Assembly (NCBI GenBank): GCA_900114885.1
Contig: FOUN01000008.1
Location: 1 to 64,000 of the forward strand
DNA from: Psychrobacillus psychrodurans
GTDB lineage: Bacteria > Bacillota > Bacilli > Bacillales_A > Planococcaceae
Length of the DNA: 64,000 nt
Reading direction: 5' to 3'
Each line of letters begins with the position of its first letter. Positions within the stretch are counted from its first letter, which is position 1. Positions 18,273 through 27,049 of the stretch are shown here, piece after piece. The position numbers and the translations under genes were made by a program. Under the pieces are notes generated by a model. It was not told the origin of the DNA. It was given only the letters and a program-made list of their open reading frames with translations, and did not search any database.

Positions 18273-19643
18273 TTATTTTTGGAACGGCTCAATAACTCTT
18301 TCTAATTGCATTCCCCTTGAACCTTTCACTAAAACAATAGAGCGGTCATTAATTTTATTTCTTAAAAACGCAACAAGTTTTTCTGTGTCGTCATTGACCC
18401 AAATGAGTTGTTCGTCTGTAAATTGATCTACAAGTTTGTTATACAGCCATTCCATCCGTGGTCCATATAAACACACTCCCACAAATCTCTTATTTGAAAT
18501 AGATTTGCTTATGTCTTCATGATATTGCCGCTCATTGTCTCCAAGCTCTAGCATATCACCTAATACAAGCCACTTATCAGTTTTAATAGATGACTTTTCA
18601 AGGAATGAAATTGCAGCAAGCATGGAAGTCGGAGCCGCATTATAAGCATCGTTTATGAAAATTGCATCATTTACTCCTTCGATCACCTGCATACGCATAT
18701 CAGTCAAAACTATTTGTTTTAAAGATTTACGCATCTGCTCTGCAGTTAATCCAACTTCTTTTCCGATTAGCAGTGCAGCAAGTGTATTTTTTACTTGATG
18801 CTCACCTAACACAGGAATAGACATTGTTTCGTTTAGCTCTCCTTCAACACGGAAGGCACTTCCTTGCTCAGTAAAGTTTACTTCAGCAATACGTAAATCA
18901 TTTTGTTCCTGAACACCAAATGATTTCGCCTGTACATTGGGATTTTTCTCCACAAATGGTCGAAGTAATGGCTCATCCCCATCATAGAATAATTGACCAG
19001 TGGCATCTAATCCTGCAATGATTTCAAATTTTGCTTTTGCAATACCTTCTCGAGAACCAAGATCTTGCATATGAGCTTCCCCAATATTTGTAATGACTAC
19101 ATATTTTGGCTTAGCCAAATTTGATAAAAACTCGATTTCTCCAAAGGAGCTCATACCCATTTCGAGCACTGCAAACTCTGTATCTTCCTCTAGAGAAAGA
19201 ATAGTTAATGGTAATCCTAGTTCATTATTAAAGTTACCCTCTGTCTTTTTCACACTAAAATAAGGCGACAGCATACCTGCTACTAAATCTTTTGTGGATG
19301 TTTTACCATTCGACCCAGTAATGCCGATAAACACAGAGTTTAATTCTGCTCGATAAGCCCGTGCCATTTGCTGGAGTGCCTCTTCGCCACTTTCCACGAA
19401 CAAAAGCGGAACGCCCTTAGGTGGATCCGGTTCGTCCTTCAACCAAAGCGATGCTGCTGCTCCTTTTGCAAAAGCATCTTGAACAAACCGATGCCCATTT
19501 ACTTGTTCTCCACGAAACGGGATAAACAAATCGCCTGGTTTAATTGTTCTTGTATTTATCGAAACTCCCGTAACGACCGGGTTATCGTCTGTTTTCTTTT
19601 GAATGTGTAACCATTCTGCTATATTTGCTAATGTTTTTTTCAC
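18273..19643 (-). CDS. murF: UDP-N-acetylmuramoyl-tripeptide:D-Ala-D-Ala ligase
   Basis: A 456-residue Mur ligase with the ATP loop GITGSNGKTSTKD (about 90-102), NEAH-like GEAHMQDLGSREGIAKAK and NDAYNAAPTSM. MurF adds D-Ala-D-Ala to the UDP-MurNAc tripeptide in the cytoplasm. The start is the GTG at 19643, 4 bp past the ddl stop; GGGAAGTGA overlapping the ddl end is the ribosome site. This gives the B. subtilis length (457). Coupling with ddl makes and uses the dipeptide in step. Confidence 0.95.
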   Translation of the reverse strand: MKKTLANIAEWLHIQKKTDDNPVVTGVSINTRTIKPGDLFIPFRGEQVNGHRFVQDAFAKGAAASLWLKDEPDPPKGVPLLFVESGEEALQQMARAYRAELNSVFIGITGSNGKTSTKDLVAGMLSPYFSVKKTEGNFNNELGLPLTILSLEEDTEFAVLEMGMSSFGEIEFLSNLAKPKYVVITNIGEAHMQDLGSREGIAKAKFEIIAGLDATGQLFYDGDEPLLRPFVEKNPNVQAKSFGVQEQNDLRIAEVNFTEQGSAFRVEGELNETMSIPVLGEHQVKNTLAALLIGKEVGLTAEQMRKSLKQIVLTDMRMQVIEGVNDAIFINDAYNAAPTSMLAAISFLEKSSIKTDKWLVLGDMLELGDNERQYHEDISKSISNKRFVGVCLYGPRMEWLYNKLVDQFTDEQLIWVNDDTEKLVAFLRNKINDRSIVLVKGSRGMQLERVIEPFQK

Positions 19644-19647
19644 TCGG

Positions 19648-20730
19648 TCACTTCCCGTCTTTCGAGTGTTCAAGCTGCTGTTTTTCTTCATGGCGTTCAA
19701 TTGCCAAATGGATAAGTTCTTCTATTAGACCCGGATAAGAAAGTCCCGATTCCATCCAAAGCTTTGGATACATACTGATTGGTGTAAAGCCTGGCATTGT
19801 ATTTACTTCATTGATAATGACCTCTTCTTGATCCGTTACAAAAAAGTCTGCCCGGACAAGTCCCGAACAATCCAAAATTTTAAATGCACGAATTGCAGCA
19901 TCCTCTAGTTTATCTTGAAGCTTTTCAGAAATATTAGCAGGGATTGCGTAATTCGTCGTACCGTCCTCATATTTTGCTTCGTAGTCATAAAAATCCTTAG
20001 TTGGTAGTACTTCTCCCGCTACTGAGCATCTTGGTTCATCATTTCCCAGAACACTCATTTCAATTTCACGAGCAAATATCCCTTGTTCCACAATAATTTT
20101 ACGGTCATATTTAAAGGCATATTCAACCGCTTTAATAAGTTCTTGTCGGTTTGTAACTCTACTAATTCCAACACTTGATCCAAGATTGGCAGGCTTTACA
20201 AATAAAGGCCACTTTAAGTTTTCTTCTATATTTTGTAGTAATGCATCCTGATTCTTTTTCCACTCTTTACTTATGAAATAGACATAAGGAACTTGTGATA
20301 AGCCAGCTTGCGCAAATAATTGCTTCATAACCACTTTATCCATTCCTGCAGCAGATGCTAATACCCCATTACCTACATACGGTAAATTCAATACTTCTAA
20401 CAATCCTTGTACCGTTCCATCTTCCCCATTAGGTCCGTGCAAAAGAGGGAAAATAACATCTAGTTGAGTGGTATCGTCTCCTTGTTGTGGAAGGAAACTA
20501 GAAATGGTATTAGGAGTTGTTATTTCATTGCCAAATTTTAGAGATTCTATTGACTCTACCGGCGCAGTTAACTGACCTTCTTTTCTCCATTCACCTGTTT
20601 TAGTGATGAAAATTGGATATACTTCAAATTTTTCAAAATTGATCGCTTGTGAAACTGCTCTAGCAGTAAGTAGTGACACCTCATGCTCTGCAGATTTCCC
20701 ACCATATAATAAGCCTACTTTTATTTTCAT
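19648..20730 (-). CDS. ddl: D-alanine-D-alanine ligase
   Basis: A 360-residue ATP-grasp ligase joining two D-alanines. N-terminal LLYGGKSAEHEVSLLTA, the HGPNGEDGTVQG loop, KPANLGSSVGISRV and INEVNTMPGFTPISMYPKLW (metal site) are all present. The tyrosine in the omega-type region suggests a normal D-Ala-D-Ala enzyme rather than a vancomycin-resistance D-lactate type, though this is not proven. First gene of the ddl-murF-est unit. Confidence 0.96.
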   Translation of the reverse strand: MKIKVGLLYGGKSAEHEVSLLTARAVSQAINFEKFEVYPIFITKTGEWRKEGQLTAPVESIESLKFGNEITTPNTISSFLPQQGDDTTQLDVIFPLLHGPNGEDGTVQGLLEVLNLPYVGNGVLASAAGMDKVVMKQLFAQAGLSQVPYVYFISKEWKKNQDALLQNIEENLKWPLFVKPANLGSSVGISRVTNRQELIKAVEYAFKYDRKIIVEQGIFAREIEMSVLGNDEPRCSVAGEVLPTKDFYDYEAKYEDGTTNYAIPANISEKLQDKLEDAAIRAFKILDCSGLVRADFFVTDQEEVIINEVNTMPGFTPISMYPKLWMESGLSYPGLIEELIHLAIERHEEKQQLEHSKDGK

Positions 20731-20797
20731 AAGTTAAAATTACCTCCATGTTTTGGATATTATTAGTTTATCACGGACAGCCTTAATAGTTGAGTAT

Positions 20798-21112
20798 CTA
20801 ACCGAACAATTTAAGACCCACTACTCCCATGATAATACAGCTTAGAAAAAACAATTTCTTTCTACTTTTTTTCTCCTGAAATAAATACATCCCGAGAAGT
20901 ACACTTCCCGCAGCCCCAATTCCTGTCCATACTGCATAACCAGTACCGACCGCTATATCCTTTAAGGCTAATGATAATAAAAAGAAACTTAAAGAAGCAG
21001 AAATGACCGTGAGAATCGTATATTTAACATTTTTGAAACCATCCGATAACTTCATATTAATAACAAAAGCCACTTCAAATAAACCAGCAATTATTAATAA
21101 AAACCACTCCAT
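20798..21112 (-). CDS. small multidrug resistance (SMR) transporter subunit B
   Basis: A 104-residue SMR protein with four transmembrane helices. The family signature GTGYAVWTGIGAAGSVLLG is present near residues 56-74, but helix 1 has E13 in AGLFEVAFVINMKLS, the essential SMR glutamate. It is paired with the next gene; the ATG overlaps its stop by one base. Paired SMRs such as YkkCD and EbrAB work as heterodimers. Substrate could be cationic drugs or guanidinium. Confidence 0.85.
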   Translation of the reverse strand: MEWFLLIIAGLFEVAFVINMKLSDGFKNVKYTILTVISASLSFFLLSLALKDIAVGTGYAVWTGIGAAGSVLLGMYLFQEKKSRKKLFFLSCIIMGVVGLKLFG

Positions 21113-21444
21113 CAGGCCACCTCCTCTTCATCATCCACCAATTTTAGACCGATGATCCCAAAAAGGAGAACAAATAAAAAGAATAGCTTTCCAGCACTTA
21201 CTTCTTCTTGAAACCAAATAATTCCTACAATAGCCGTGCCTGCTGCTCCAATACCTGTGAATATAGCATATGCTGTACCTATCGGAATCGTCTTCATAGC
21301 TTTAGCAAATAGGAAAAAGCTCACGATTAAAAATATAATCGTTACAATAGAAGGAATGAGCTCCGTAAAGCCATGGGCCTCTTTTAAACCAATTGCCCAT
21401 ATTATTTCTGTTAATCCTGCAATTATTAATAATATCCAGGCCAT
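21112..21444 (-). CDS. small multidrug resistance (SMR/Gdx-like) transporter subunit A
   Basis: A 110-residue SMR protein with four helices, the glutamate in AGLTEIIWAIGLKEAHGF, and GTAYAIFTGIGAAGTAIVG. The W(A)IGLK pattern of helix 1 resembles YkkC/SugE (Gdx) guanidinium exporters. Start at 21444 (GAGGTG eight bases before). I looked for a guanidine riboswitch upstream, but only about 60 bp separates it from the next gene and none is seen. A short C-terminal acidic tail ends the protein. Confidence 0.87.
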   Translation of the reverse strand: MAWILLIIAGLTEIIWAIGLKEAHGFTELIPSIVTIIFLIVSFFLFAKAMKTIPIGTAYAIFTGIGAAGTAIVGIIWFQEEVSAGKLFFLFVLLFGIIGLKLVDDEEEVA

Positions 21445-21505
21445 GCTTTTCACCTCACCACATAATAAACGCCCCTGCCTCTTTCACTTGGCAAAAGCGT
21501 TCTCT

Positions 21506-22249
21506 TTATACTTCTATTAGTACATCTACCGGTTTAGCTATATGTAATTTCAAATCCTCCAAAACTTCATCCGGAAAAATATTCTCAGGAAGAATACGAA
21601 TTTCTATACCATAATGAGATTTATCTGTTTTGAATAACGACATTAACACACCATCTTCAAATAGCTCGTTGTGTTCGGTTACTTTTTCAGCAGACAATCT
21701 TGGTAGGACGATATTGTTCTTTTTACGCCAAAAAGCTGTTGACTTAGACTTATTACTAATTAGCCCTGTAACCACATTTGCAACTAATTGGTTAAAGTCT
21801 TCCATATCTCGGAAATAGATTTTTGTAATTTTCTCACCTTCATCCGATAGATAGACAAATCTATTTTGTAGGTGATGATAGAAGGGCGATCGAAAAGCTT
21901 CTTTTTTATGTGCTATGTATAGTAGCTCTGCTTGTTCTTGAGGAGAGAGCATATTTAATTTGCGCTCATCTTCAAAATCCATGAAGCAAACTTCAAAAGG
22001 CCCTTCAGTAAAATCCTTTACGAAATGGTTGTATTGCTCAGGAACTATAAATTCAAGCTGCGTATGCATATTAAAAGAAGCATCATCATAGCTATGTTTT
22101 AGCAACAAAAGAGCAGACAAGTCAGAGAAATTCCTTATAAACTGTTGAACCGTTATTCCGCTAAACAGAGCAAAATGCTCTACCTCATTTACGTGAACAT
22201 ATAAATGTGTGAAATACTCATCCATATCTCTCACTTCTTTCTTTGCCAC
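21506..22249 (-). CDS. conserved protein of unknown function
   Basis: A predicted soluble, acidic protein of about 247 residues with no motif I recognise. No signal peptide or membrane segments are seen. The GTG at 22249 has AAAGGAG eight bases before it; a later ATG at about 22225 would give a protein starting MDEYFTHLYVHVNEVEHF. Secondary structure looks mixed alpha/beta. It stands upstream of the SMR pair on the same strand, 61 bp away, and could share a transcript with it. It is a real gene by its codon use and ribosome site; I do not assign a function. Confidence 0.7.
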   Translation of the reverse strand: MAKKEVRDMDEYFTHLYVHVNEVEHFALFSGITVQQFIRNFSDLSALLLLKHSYDDASFNMHTQLEFIVPEQYNHFVKDFTEGPFEVCFMDFEDERKLNMLSPQEQAELLYIAHKKEAFRSPFYHHLQNRFVYLSDEGEKITKIYFRDMEDFNQLVANVVTGLISNKSKSTAFWRKKNNIVLPRLSAEKVTEHNELFEDGVLMSLFKTDKSHYGIEIRILPENIFPDEVLEDLKLHIAKPVDVLIEV

Positions 22250-22403
22250 TAAAATCACTCCTTTATCTGTTCATAATAATAGCACGATTTATACAAGGAA
22301 ACATCTTTAATCCCTTTCACGTCTCTATTAAACCAGCAAGCAAAAAGTATTAATATACGTTATAATAGGTGAAGGAAATTTGAAGGAAACATAGGTGACT
22401 TAC

Positions 22404-23585
22404 ATGGAGAACAAAAAAGGCTTTGCTGATCGTTTTGATTGGACACTTGCTTTTATTATATTATTATTTCTTATCATTAGCTTACTTGCTATTTCGTCAG
22501 CACAAACCTCTGGACAATATGCAACAAACTTTATACCCAAACAGCTATTTTGGTATGTTGTCGGTTCCATTATCATTGGGTTTGTCATGTTTTTTGAACC
22601 AGAGCAATATAAAAAATTATCCTGGTATATATACGCAATTGGCGTATTTTTACTTCTTGTTCTTTTCATACTCCCTGATTCATTAGCTTTAGTTGAGCCG
22701 AGAAATGGTGCGAAGAGTTGGTTTCACTTACCTGTTGGTGATATTCAGCCTGCTGAATTTATGAAAACCTTTTATATATTAGGACTTGCCCGGTTAATCA
22801 CGATTCATAATGAGAAGAATCAAATCAAGACAGTAAAGACAGATTTAATTTTGCTAGTTAAAATTGGAGTAACATTAATTATTCCCCTAGCTTTTATCCT
22901 TACACAACCTGACTTAGGTACCTCTTTAGTGTTCTTGGCAATTACGATAGCACTTATTATAGTAGCTGGAATTGCATGGAAAATAATACTCCCCTTCTTT
23001 ATAGGTGGTATAGGAATTGGTGGTCTCCTATTGTGGATGGCCGTCTATATGCAAGATTTTCTAGAGGATAAGTTTGGATTCGACCCATATCAATTCGCTC
23101 GTATATATTCTTGGTTAGACCCCTATTCCTATGCATCAGATGAAGGAATGCATTTAATCACTTCTTTAAATGCCATCGGCTCTGGAGAGATTTTCGGTAA
23201 AGGTTATGGAGAACGTATTGTGTATGTTCCAGAAAATCATACCGACTTCATATTTGCCGTTATTGGAGAGGAATACGGTTTCGTTGGGGCAAGTATTGTT
23301 GTTAGTCTTTACTTCCTACTTATTTTTCATTTGACGAAAATTACACTTCAATTAAAAGATGCATACAGTACTTATGTCTGCGCAGGAATCATCGCAATGA
23401 TTACATTCCATGTATTCGAAAATATTGGCATGACTATTCAATTATTGCCGATTACAGGTATACCTCTACCATTTATAAGTTACGGGGGTAGTTCGCTCAT
23501 GGGGAATATGTTAGCCATTGGTTTAGTATTTAGTATGAAATTTCATCATCGGACTTATATGTTTGCAAAAAACGAAGACGATTGA
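22404..23585 (+). CDS. FtsW/RodA/SpoVE family peptidoglycan glycosyltransferase
   Basis: A 393-residue SEDS protein with about ten transmembrane helices. Hallmarks are RNGAKSWFHLPVGDIQPAEFMK (near 104-125), the loop with GEEYGFVG, and the C-terminal GIPLPFISYGGSSLMGNMLAIGL. RodA-type proteins polymerise glycan strands at the membrane with a class B PBP. RodA (elongation) is more likely than FtsW because the gene stands alone, but the assignment is not certain. Start 22404 has AGGTGA five bases before it; a GTG at 22395 is possible. Confidence 0.9.
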   Translation: MENKKGFADRFDWTLAFIILLFLIISLLAISSAQTSGQYATNFIPKQLFWYVVGSIIIGFVMFFEPEQYKKLSWYIYAIGVFLLLVLFILPDSLALVEPRNGAKSWFHLPVGDIQPAEFMKTFYILGLARLITIHNEKNQIKTVKTDLILLVKIGVTLIIPLAFILTQPDLGTSLVFLAITIALIIVAGIAWKIILPFFIGGIGIGGLLLWMAVYMQDFLEDKFGFDPYQFARIYSWLDPYSYASDEGMHLITSLNAIGSGEIFGKGYGERIVYVPENHTDFIFAVIGEEYGFVGASIVVSLYFLLIFHLTKITLQLKDAYSTYVCAGIIAMITFHVFENIGMTIQLLPITGIPLPFISYGGSSLMGNMLAIGLVFSMKFHHRTYMFAKNEDD

Positions 23586-23591
23586 TTATAG

Positions 23592-23634
23592 TGCGAGTAG
23601 AAAATTGGTTTACACCATTTCTACTCGCTTTTTT
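23592..23634 (+). terminator. terminator of the rodA-like gene
   Basis: GCGAGTAGAAA pairs with TTTCTACTCGC, then TTTTTT, just past the stop. Confidence 0.9.
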
Positions 23635-23693
23635 GTTGCTACAGAAACCTTTCTCTAATCATAACGTTTAATATTATACTCAGGAGGATGATT

Positions 23694-24722
23694 ATGGAAA
23701 TGAAGGAAGTAATAAGAGAGAAAAGAATTGATGAACTTGATTACATAAGGGGTTTTGCATTATTAGGGATTATTCTAGTTAATATACTTGCACTACTAAA
23801 CATAGGTATTCCAGAACTAAATACGTTAGACGCAAGCTACCAGAAGTTTTTATATTTATTTGTAGAAGGACGATTTTTTACAATATTTTCATTTCTATTT
23901 GGGCTAGGCTTTTATCTATTTATTTCTCGCTCATTTGCCAGAGGTGAGAAAGCATACATTCTTTTTACACGAAGATTAGTAATATTGTTGATTTTGGGAG
24001 TAGTCCATTCAATGTTCCATCCAGGAGAAGCATTATTGTTTTACGCAATTATCGGTATTATTATACTACCGTTTTATAAAGTAAATAAAAAAATAAACCT
24101 AGTAATTAGTCTTGTATTATTAATAGTATTTGCAGTTCTGGCAACTAAAATACTCTTAATAATTCCACTAATGTTATTAGGGTTAGTTTGTGGTCAATAC
24201 CGTGTATTCGAAAACCTTGTATCTAAAACAAAACAAATAATGCTTTTTACGATTCTTACTTTAGCAGCTAGTGTTATTGGTTTTTATATTCAATATCAAA
24301 GTATACCCTCGCAACCATTCATCAACATGATATTTATGGAGGCTGATGGTACTTATGATCAAGCAAGTACATTTTTAAGAATAGGCATAACTATTGGTCC
24401 TTTATTATCAGCTTTTTACGTTGGGCTACTGTTATTACTATTGCGATTTAAAGTATTCCAACGACTATTATCACCATTAAAATATTACGGGCGTATGGCA
24501 TTAACAAATTATTTAGGACAAACGATCTTTATCTTAATAGCAGGAAAGTTATTCATCACACCTCAACTCAGCTATATAGATACGCTACTAATATGCATTA
24601 CCGTTTACGCTATACAACTAGCTTTCAGTATGGTATGGCTACAGTTCTTTAAAATGGGACCTCTAGAATGGATATGGAGGATAATTACTTATTGGAAAGT
24701 GATACCGATTAGAAGAGGTTAA
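23694..24722 (+). CDS. DUF418 family membrane protein (YeiB-like)
   Basis: A 342-residue integral membrane protein with about nine helices. It begins RIDELDYIRGFALLGIILVNI, the typical start of DUF418/acyltransferase-3-related proteins, and has the conserved C-terminal MALTNYLGQT and GPLEWIWR. Members are predicted to move or modify a surface component, but no reaction is proven. GGAGG six bases before the ATG at 23694 sets the start. Confidence 0.85.
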   Translation: MEMKEVIREKRIDELDYIRGFALLGIILVNILALLNIGIPELNTLDASYQKFLYLFVEGRFFTIFSFLFGLGFYLFISRSFARGEKAYILFTRRLVILLILGVVHSMFHPGEALLFYAIIGIIILPFYKVNKKINLVISLVLLIVFAVLATKILLIIPLMLLGLVCGQYRVFENLVSKTKQIMLFTILTLAASVIGFYIQYQSIPSQPFINMIFMEADGTYDQASTFLRIGITIGPLLSAFYVGLLLLLLRFKVFQRLLSPLKYYGRMALTNYLGQTIFILIAGKLFITPQLSYIDTLLICITVYAIQLAFSMVWLQFFKMGPLEWIWRIITYWKVIPIRRG

Positions 24723-24763
24723 TTGTATTTTGTGTTACAGCGGGTCTTGGCCTTGGACTAGAT

Positions 24764-24820
24764 AAAAAGAAGGTGACTCTAACTTCATTTCGTAATGAAG
24801 TTTCAAGTCACCTTCTTTTT
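24764..24820. terminator. bidirectional terminator between DUF418 gene and a small gene
   Basis: AAAAAGAAGGTGACT and AGTCACCTTCTTTTT enclose an inner stem AACTTCAT/AATGAAGTT. The A and T tracts at both ends suit both strands. It touches the stop codon of the small minus-strand gene. Confidence 0.85.
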
Positions 24821-24956
24821 AGTTTTGTGCGTGAGGACTTTGCGCTGGTGGTGCTAAAGCTTTAAGTAGGTCAAGTCTAGATTTCGTCATTGTAACAGTA
24901 ACACCAAGCTTTGAAAGATTACTAACAATTTTCTTTAAATCAACTTCCTTTGCCAT
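24819..24956 (-). CDS. small basic protein of unknown function (45 residues)
   Basis: A 45-codon gene: it begins MAKEVDLKKIVSNLSKLG and ends with a Pro/Ala-rich tail (LAPPAQSPHAQN). AGGTGG lies five bases before the ATG, and a strong terminator follows at once, which makes a real gene likely. It is too short for domain assignment; the first 32 residues could form one amphipathic helix. I do not recognise it with confidence. Confidence 0.65.
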   Translation of the reverse strand: MAKEVDLKKIVSNLSKLGVTVTMTKSRLDLLKALAPPAQSPHAQN

Positions 24957-25130
24957 TGAATCCACCTCGTCCTTCTATCTAATAATTACGATTTTCTCTA
25001 AAAAAAGTTTCTTTTTAAAACTAATTTAATTTATTTTATTATACCACTTTTTACCTAAGTTGAATCTTTCAATTTTGTTACATATATTATGGACTTGTAA
25101 ACCATGCTAATTCCTAAAGGAGTGAATGGT

Positions 25131-25538
25131 TTGAATATAAAAGATGTAATGAGTAAAGAAGTAGTAACCTGTAACCCTCAGGACTATGTGAGCGAAGTAG
25201 CAGATCAGATGCGAGTGTTGGACATAGGCTGTTTACCTGTAGTCAGTAACAAAAAATTAGTTGGAATGATTACGGATCGAGATATCGTGACAAGGTCGGT
25301 AGCCAAGGATATAAAAAGCAAGGTAGAGGATGTTATGACCAAGACCGTTATCTCCGTCTCCCCTGAAGATTCTACAGCCGATGCTTCTATTGTTATGGCG
25401 CGCAATCAAGTTCGGCGACTTCCTGTAATGGAGGATGGTAATCTCGTAGGCTTTGTCTCTTTAGCGGATTTAGCTTTTCCTTTCCCACATGTCCAAGAAA
25501 TTTCAAATGCTATGGAAAGTATATCCGAACCACGGTAA
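25131..25538 (+). CDS. CBS domain protein
   Basis: A 135-residue protein of two CBS domains: IKDVMSKEVVTCNPQDYVSEVADQMRVLDIGCLPVV...GMITDRDIVTRSVA and VEDVMTKTVISVSPEDSTADASIVMARNQVRRLPVM...GFVSLADLA. Stand-alone CBS pairs bind adenine nucleotides; partner unknown. AAAGGAG eight bases upstream marks the TTG at 25131 as the start; a frame to the ATG at 25104 would run through this site. Confidence 0.92.
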   Translation: MNIKDVMSKEVVTCNPQDYVSEVADQMRVLDIGCLPVVSNKKLVGMITDRDIVTRSVAKDIKSKVEDVMTKTVISVSPEDSTADASIVMARNQVRRLPVMEDGNLVGFVSLADLAFPFPHVQEISNAMESISEPR

Positions 25539-25550
25539 TTCTAAACACAC

Positions 25551-25578
25551 AAGCTATCCTAAATCAGGATGGCTTTTT
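25551..25578 (+). terminator. terminator of the CBS gene
   Basis: AAGCTATCCT pairs with AGGATGGCTTTTT over five bases, with one mismatch. Confidence 0.75.
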
Positions 25579-25725
25579 ATATTTCTCCATATATCAATTA
25601 GTAGTACAGCAAATTCATTTACCCCGGTTTCTGTCATAATTCCTACTACCCGATTACAACGTGTCAAACATAATAAAAACGTGTAATATATAGGATAGAA
25701 GAATTGCAGAAAGCAGGTTCGATGC

Positions 25726-26874
25726 ATGAATAAGATTATATTTATACTAATGTCTATCCAATTTTTAGTTTATCTCGGCTTTGGAATTATTATTCCCGTA
25801 CTGCCAGAGGTTATTTTAGAGCAAGATTATAATGAAATCCACGTAGGTGGTCTATTGACGGTTTACTCGTTAGCTTCCTTCTTCACGGCTCCATTATGGG
25901 GAATGCTATCAGATCGTATTGGACGAAAAACGCTTATTTTAGTTGGTTTAGTAGGATTCAGTTTAAGTTTTTGGTTGTTTTCATTATTTTTTGATTCGCT
26001 TTTCATGCTTTACCTATCTCGTGTAGTGGGAGGATTATTTTCCGGTGCTTTGTATACCGCAGTTACGGGATTTGCAGCTGATTTGTCAAATGAAGAGAAC
26101 CGTAATAAGTATATGGGATTCCTTGGCATGTCAATTGGTTTAGGTTTTATTTTTGGTCCAGCAATCGGAGGAGTATTAGGACATATAGATTTGGCACTTC
26201 CATTTACAGCTTCCGCGATTTTATTGCTCGTGATTTTTGTTTATGCCTTAATCATTTTAAAGGAACCAGAACGTACGGGTGAAGCGAATAAACGCGCACT
26301 TCTTCCGAAGGGCGCTTCAAGTCTATGGAATTACCGTATTAGATATCTATTCTTATTTTCGTTCATGGTGACGTTTTTACTAGCAGGTCTTGAAGCAACG
26401 TTCCAGTTATTCCAGATCGAAAGAATTGAAATTACTCCACTACAAATCGGCTATTTGTTTATGTTCAGTGGATTTGTCGATGCAGCAATTCAAGGTGGAG
26501 TCGTACGCCGCATTAAAAATGGTACGGAAACAAAATGGTTATTATACGCGCAAGTTGTAACAGCGGTTGGATTATTTTTGACTGTTTTTACTCAAAGTAT
26601 TTTCTGGGCTGGACTTTCATTATGTATTTTCACCGCAGGAAATGCATTAGCACGAACTACAATTGTCTCGCTTACTACAAAAGAATCTGGTGGACTCTAT
26701 GGTACAGCTGCCGGAATGTCATACTCTATGGATAATCTAGGGCGGATTATCGGTCCGTTATTGTTTGCTTGGCTATTTACAATGCAACCCGACAATATTT
26801 ACATGTTATCCGGAGTGCTCGCAATTCTTTCTATAGGTTTAATTTTTGCATACCGCAAGTCAACTAAGTCATGA
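25726..26874 (+). CDS. MFS efflux transporter (TetA/multidrug type)
   Basis: A 382-residue protein of twelve transmembrane helices. Motif A is MLSDRIGRKTLI in loop 2-3, and motif C-like GFLGMSIGLGFIFGPAIGG lies in helix 5, which marks drug:H+ antiporters. The substrate cannot be told from sequence. It is preceded by AAGCAGG and followed by a strong terminator; it stands alone. Confidence 0.88.
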   Translation: MNKIIFILMSIQFLVYLGFGIIIPVLPEVILEQDYNEIHVGGLLTVYSLASFFTAPLWGMLSDRIGRKTLILVGLVGFSLSFWLFSLFFDSLFMLYLSRVVGGLFSGALYTAVTGFAADLSNEENRNKYMGFLGMSIGLGFIFGPAIGGVLGHIDLALPFTASAILLLVIFVYALIILKEPERTGEANKRALLPKGASSLWNYRIRYLFLFSFMVTFLLAGLEATFQLFQIERIEITPLQIGYLFMFSGFVDAAIQGGVVRRIKNGTETKWLLYAQVVTAVGLFLTVFTQSIFWAGLSLCIFTAGNALARTTIVSLTTKESGGLYGTAAGMSYSMDNLGRIIGPLLFAWLFTMQPDNIYMLSGVLAILSIGLIFAYRKSTKS

Positions 26875-26877
26875 ATG

Positions 26878-26922
26878 AAAACAGGTGAAGGAAAACGAAT
26901 CGTTTCCTTCACCTGTTTTTTT
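26878..26922 (+). terminator. terminator of the MFS gene
   Basis: AAAACAGGTGAAGGAAA pairs with TTTCCTTCACCTGTTTT, followed by a T run. It can act on both strands. Confidence 0.9.
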
Positions 26923-26967
26923 ATGGATTAAGCACCCTCGTAAATGGTTCGCGCACACGCCAAGCTT

Positions 26968-27041
26968 CTCGTATAGGCATGGAACTCTCTCACATAAGAG
27001 GTTTTCTTTCTCGTATAGGATAATTTCTCTCTCGCATCACA
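26968..27041 (+). repeat. 21-bp-phased array of CTCGTATA-like words (4 copies)
   Basis: CTCGTATAGG at 26968, CTCACATAAG at 26989, CTCGTATAGG at 27010 and CTCGCATCAC at 27031: the starts are exactly 21 bp apart, with unrelated sequence between. A looser unit (TTCGCGCAC) lies at 26948. The array fills the gap between the terminator of one MFS gene and the 3' end of the next. It is not coding and has no CRISPR-like long repeats. Confidence 0.75.
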
Positions 27042-27049
27042 AAATTTGA

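Noticed and set aside
21445-21505. Guanidine riboswitch before the SMR pair
   Set aside because: Only about 60 bp are available and none of the conserved elements I know (ykkC, mini-ykkC ACGR loops) is seen.
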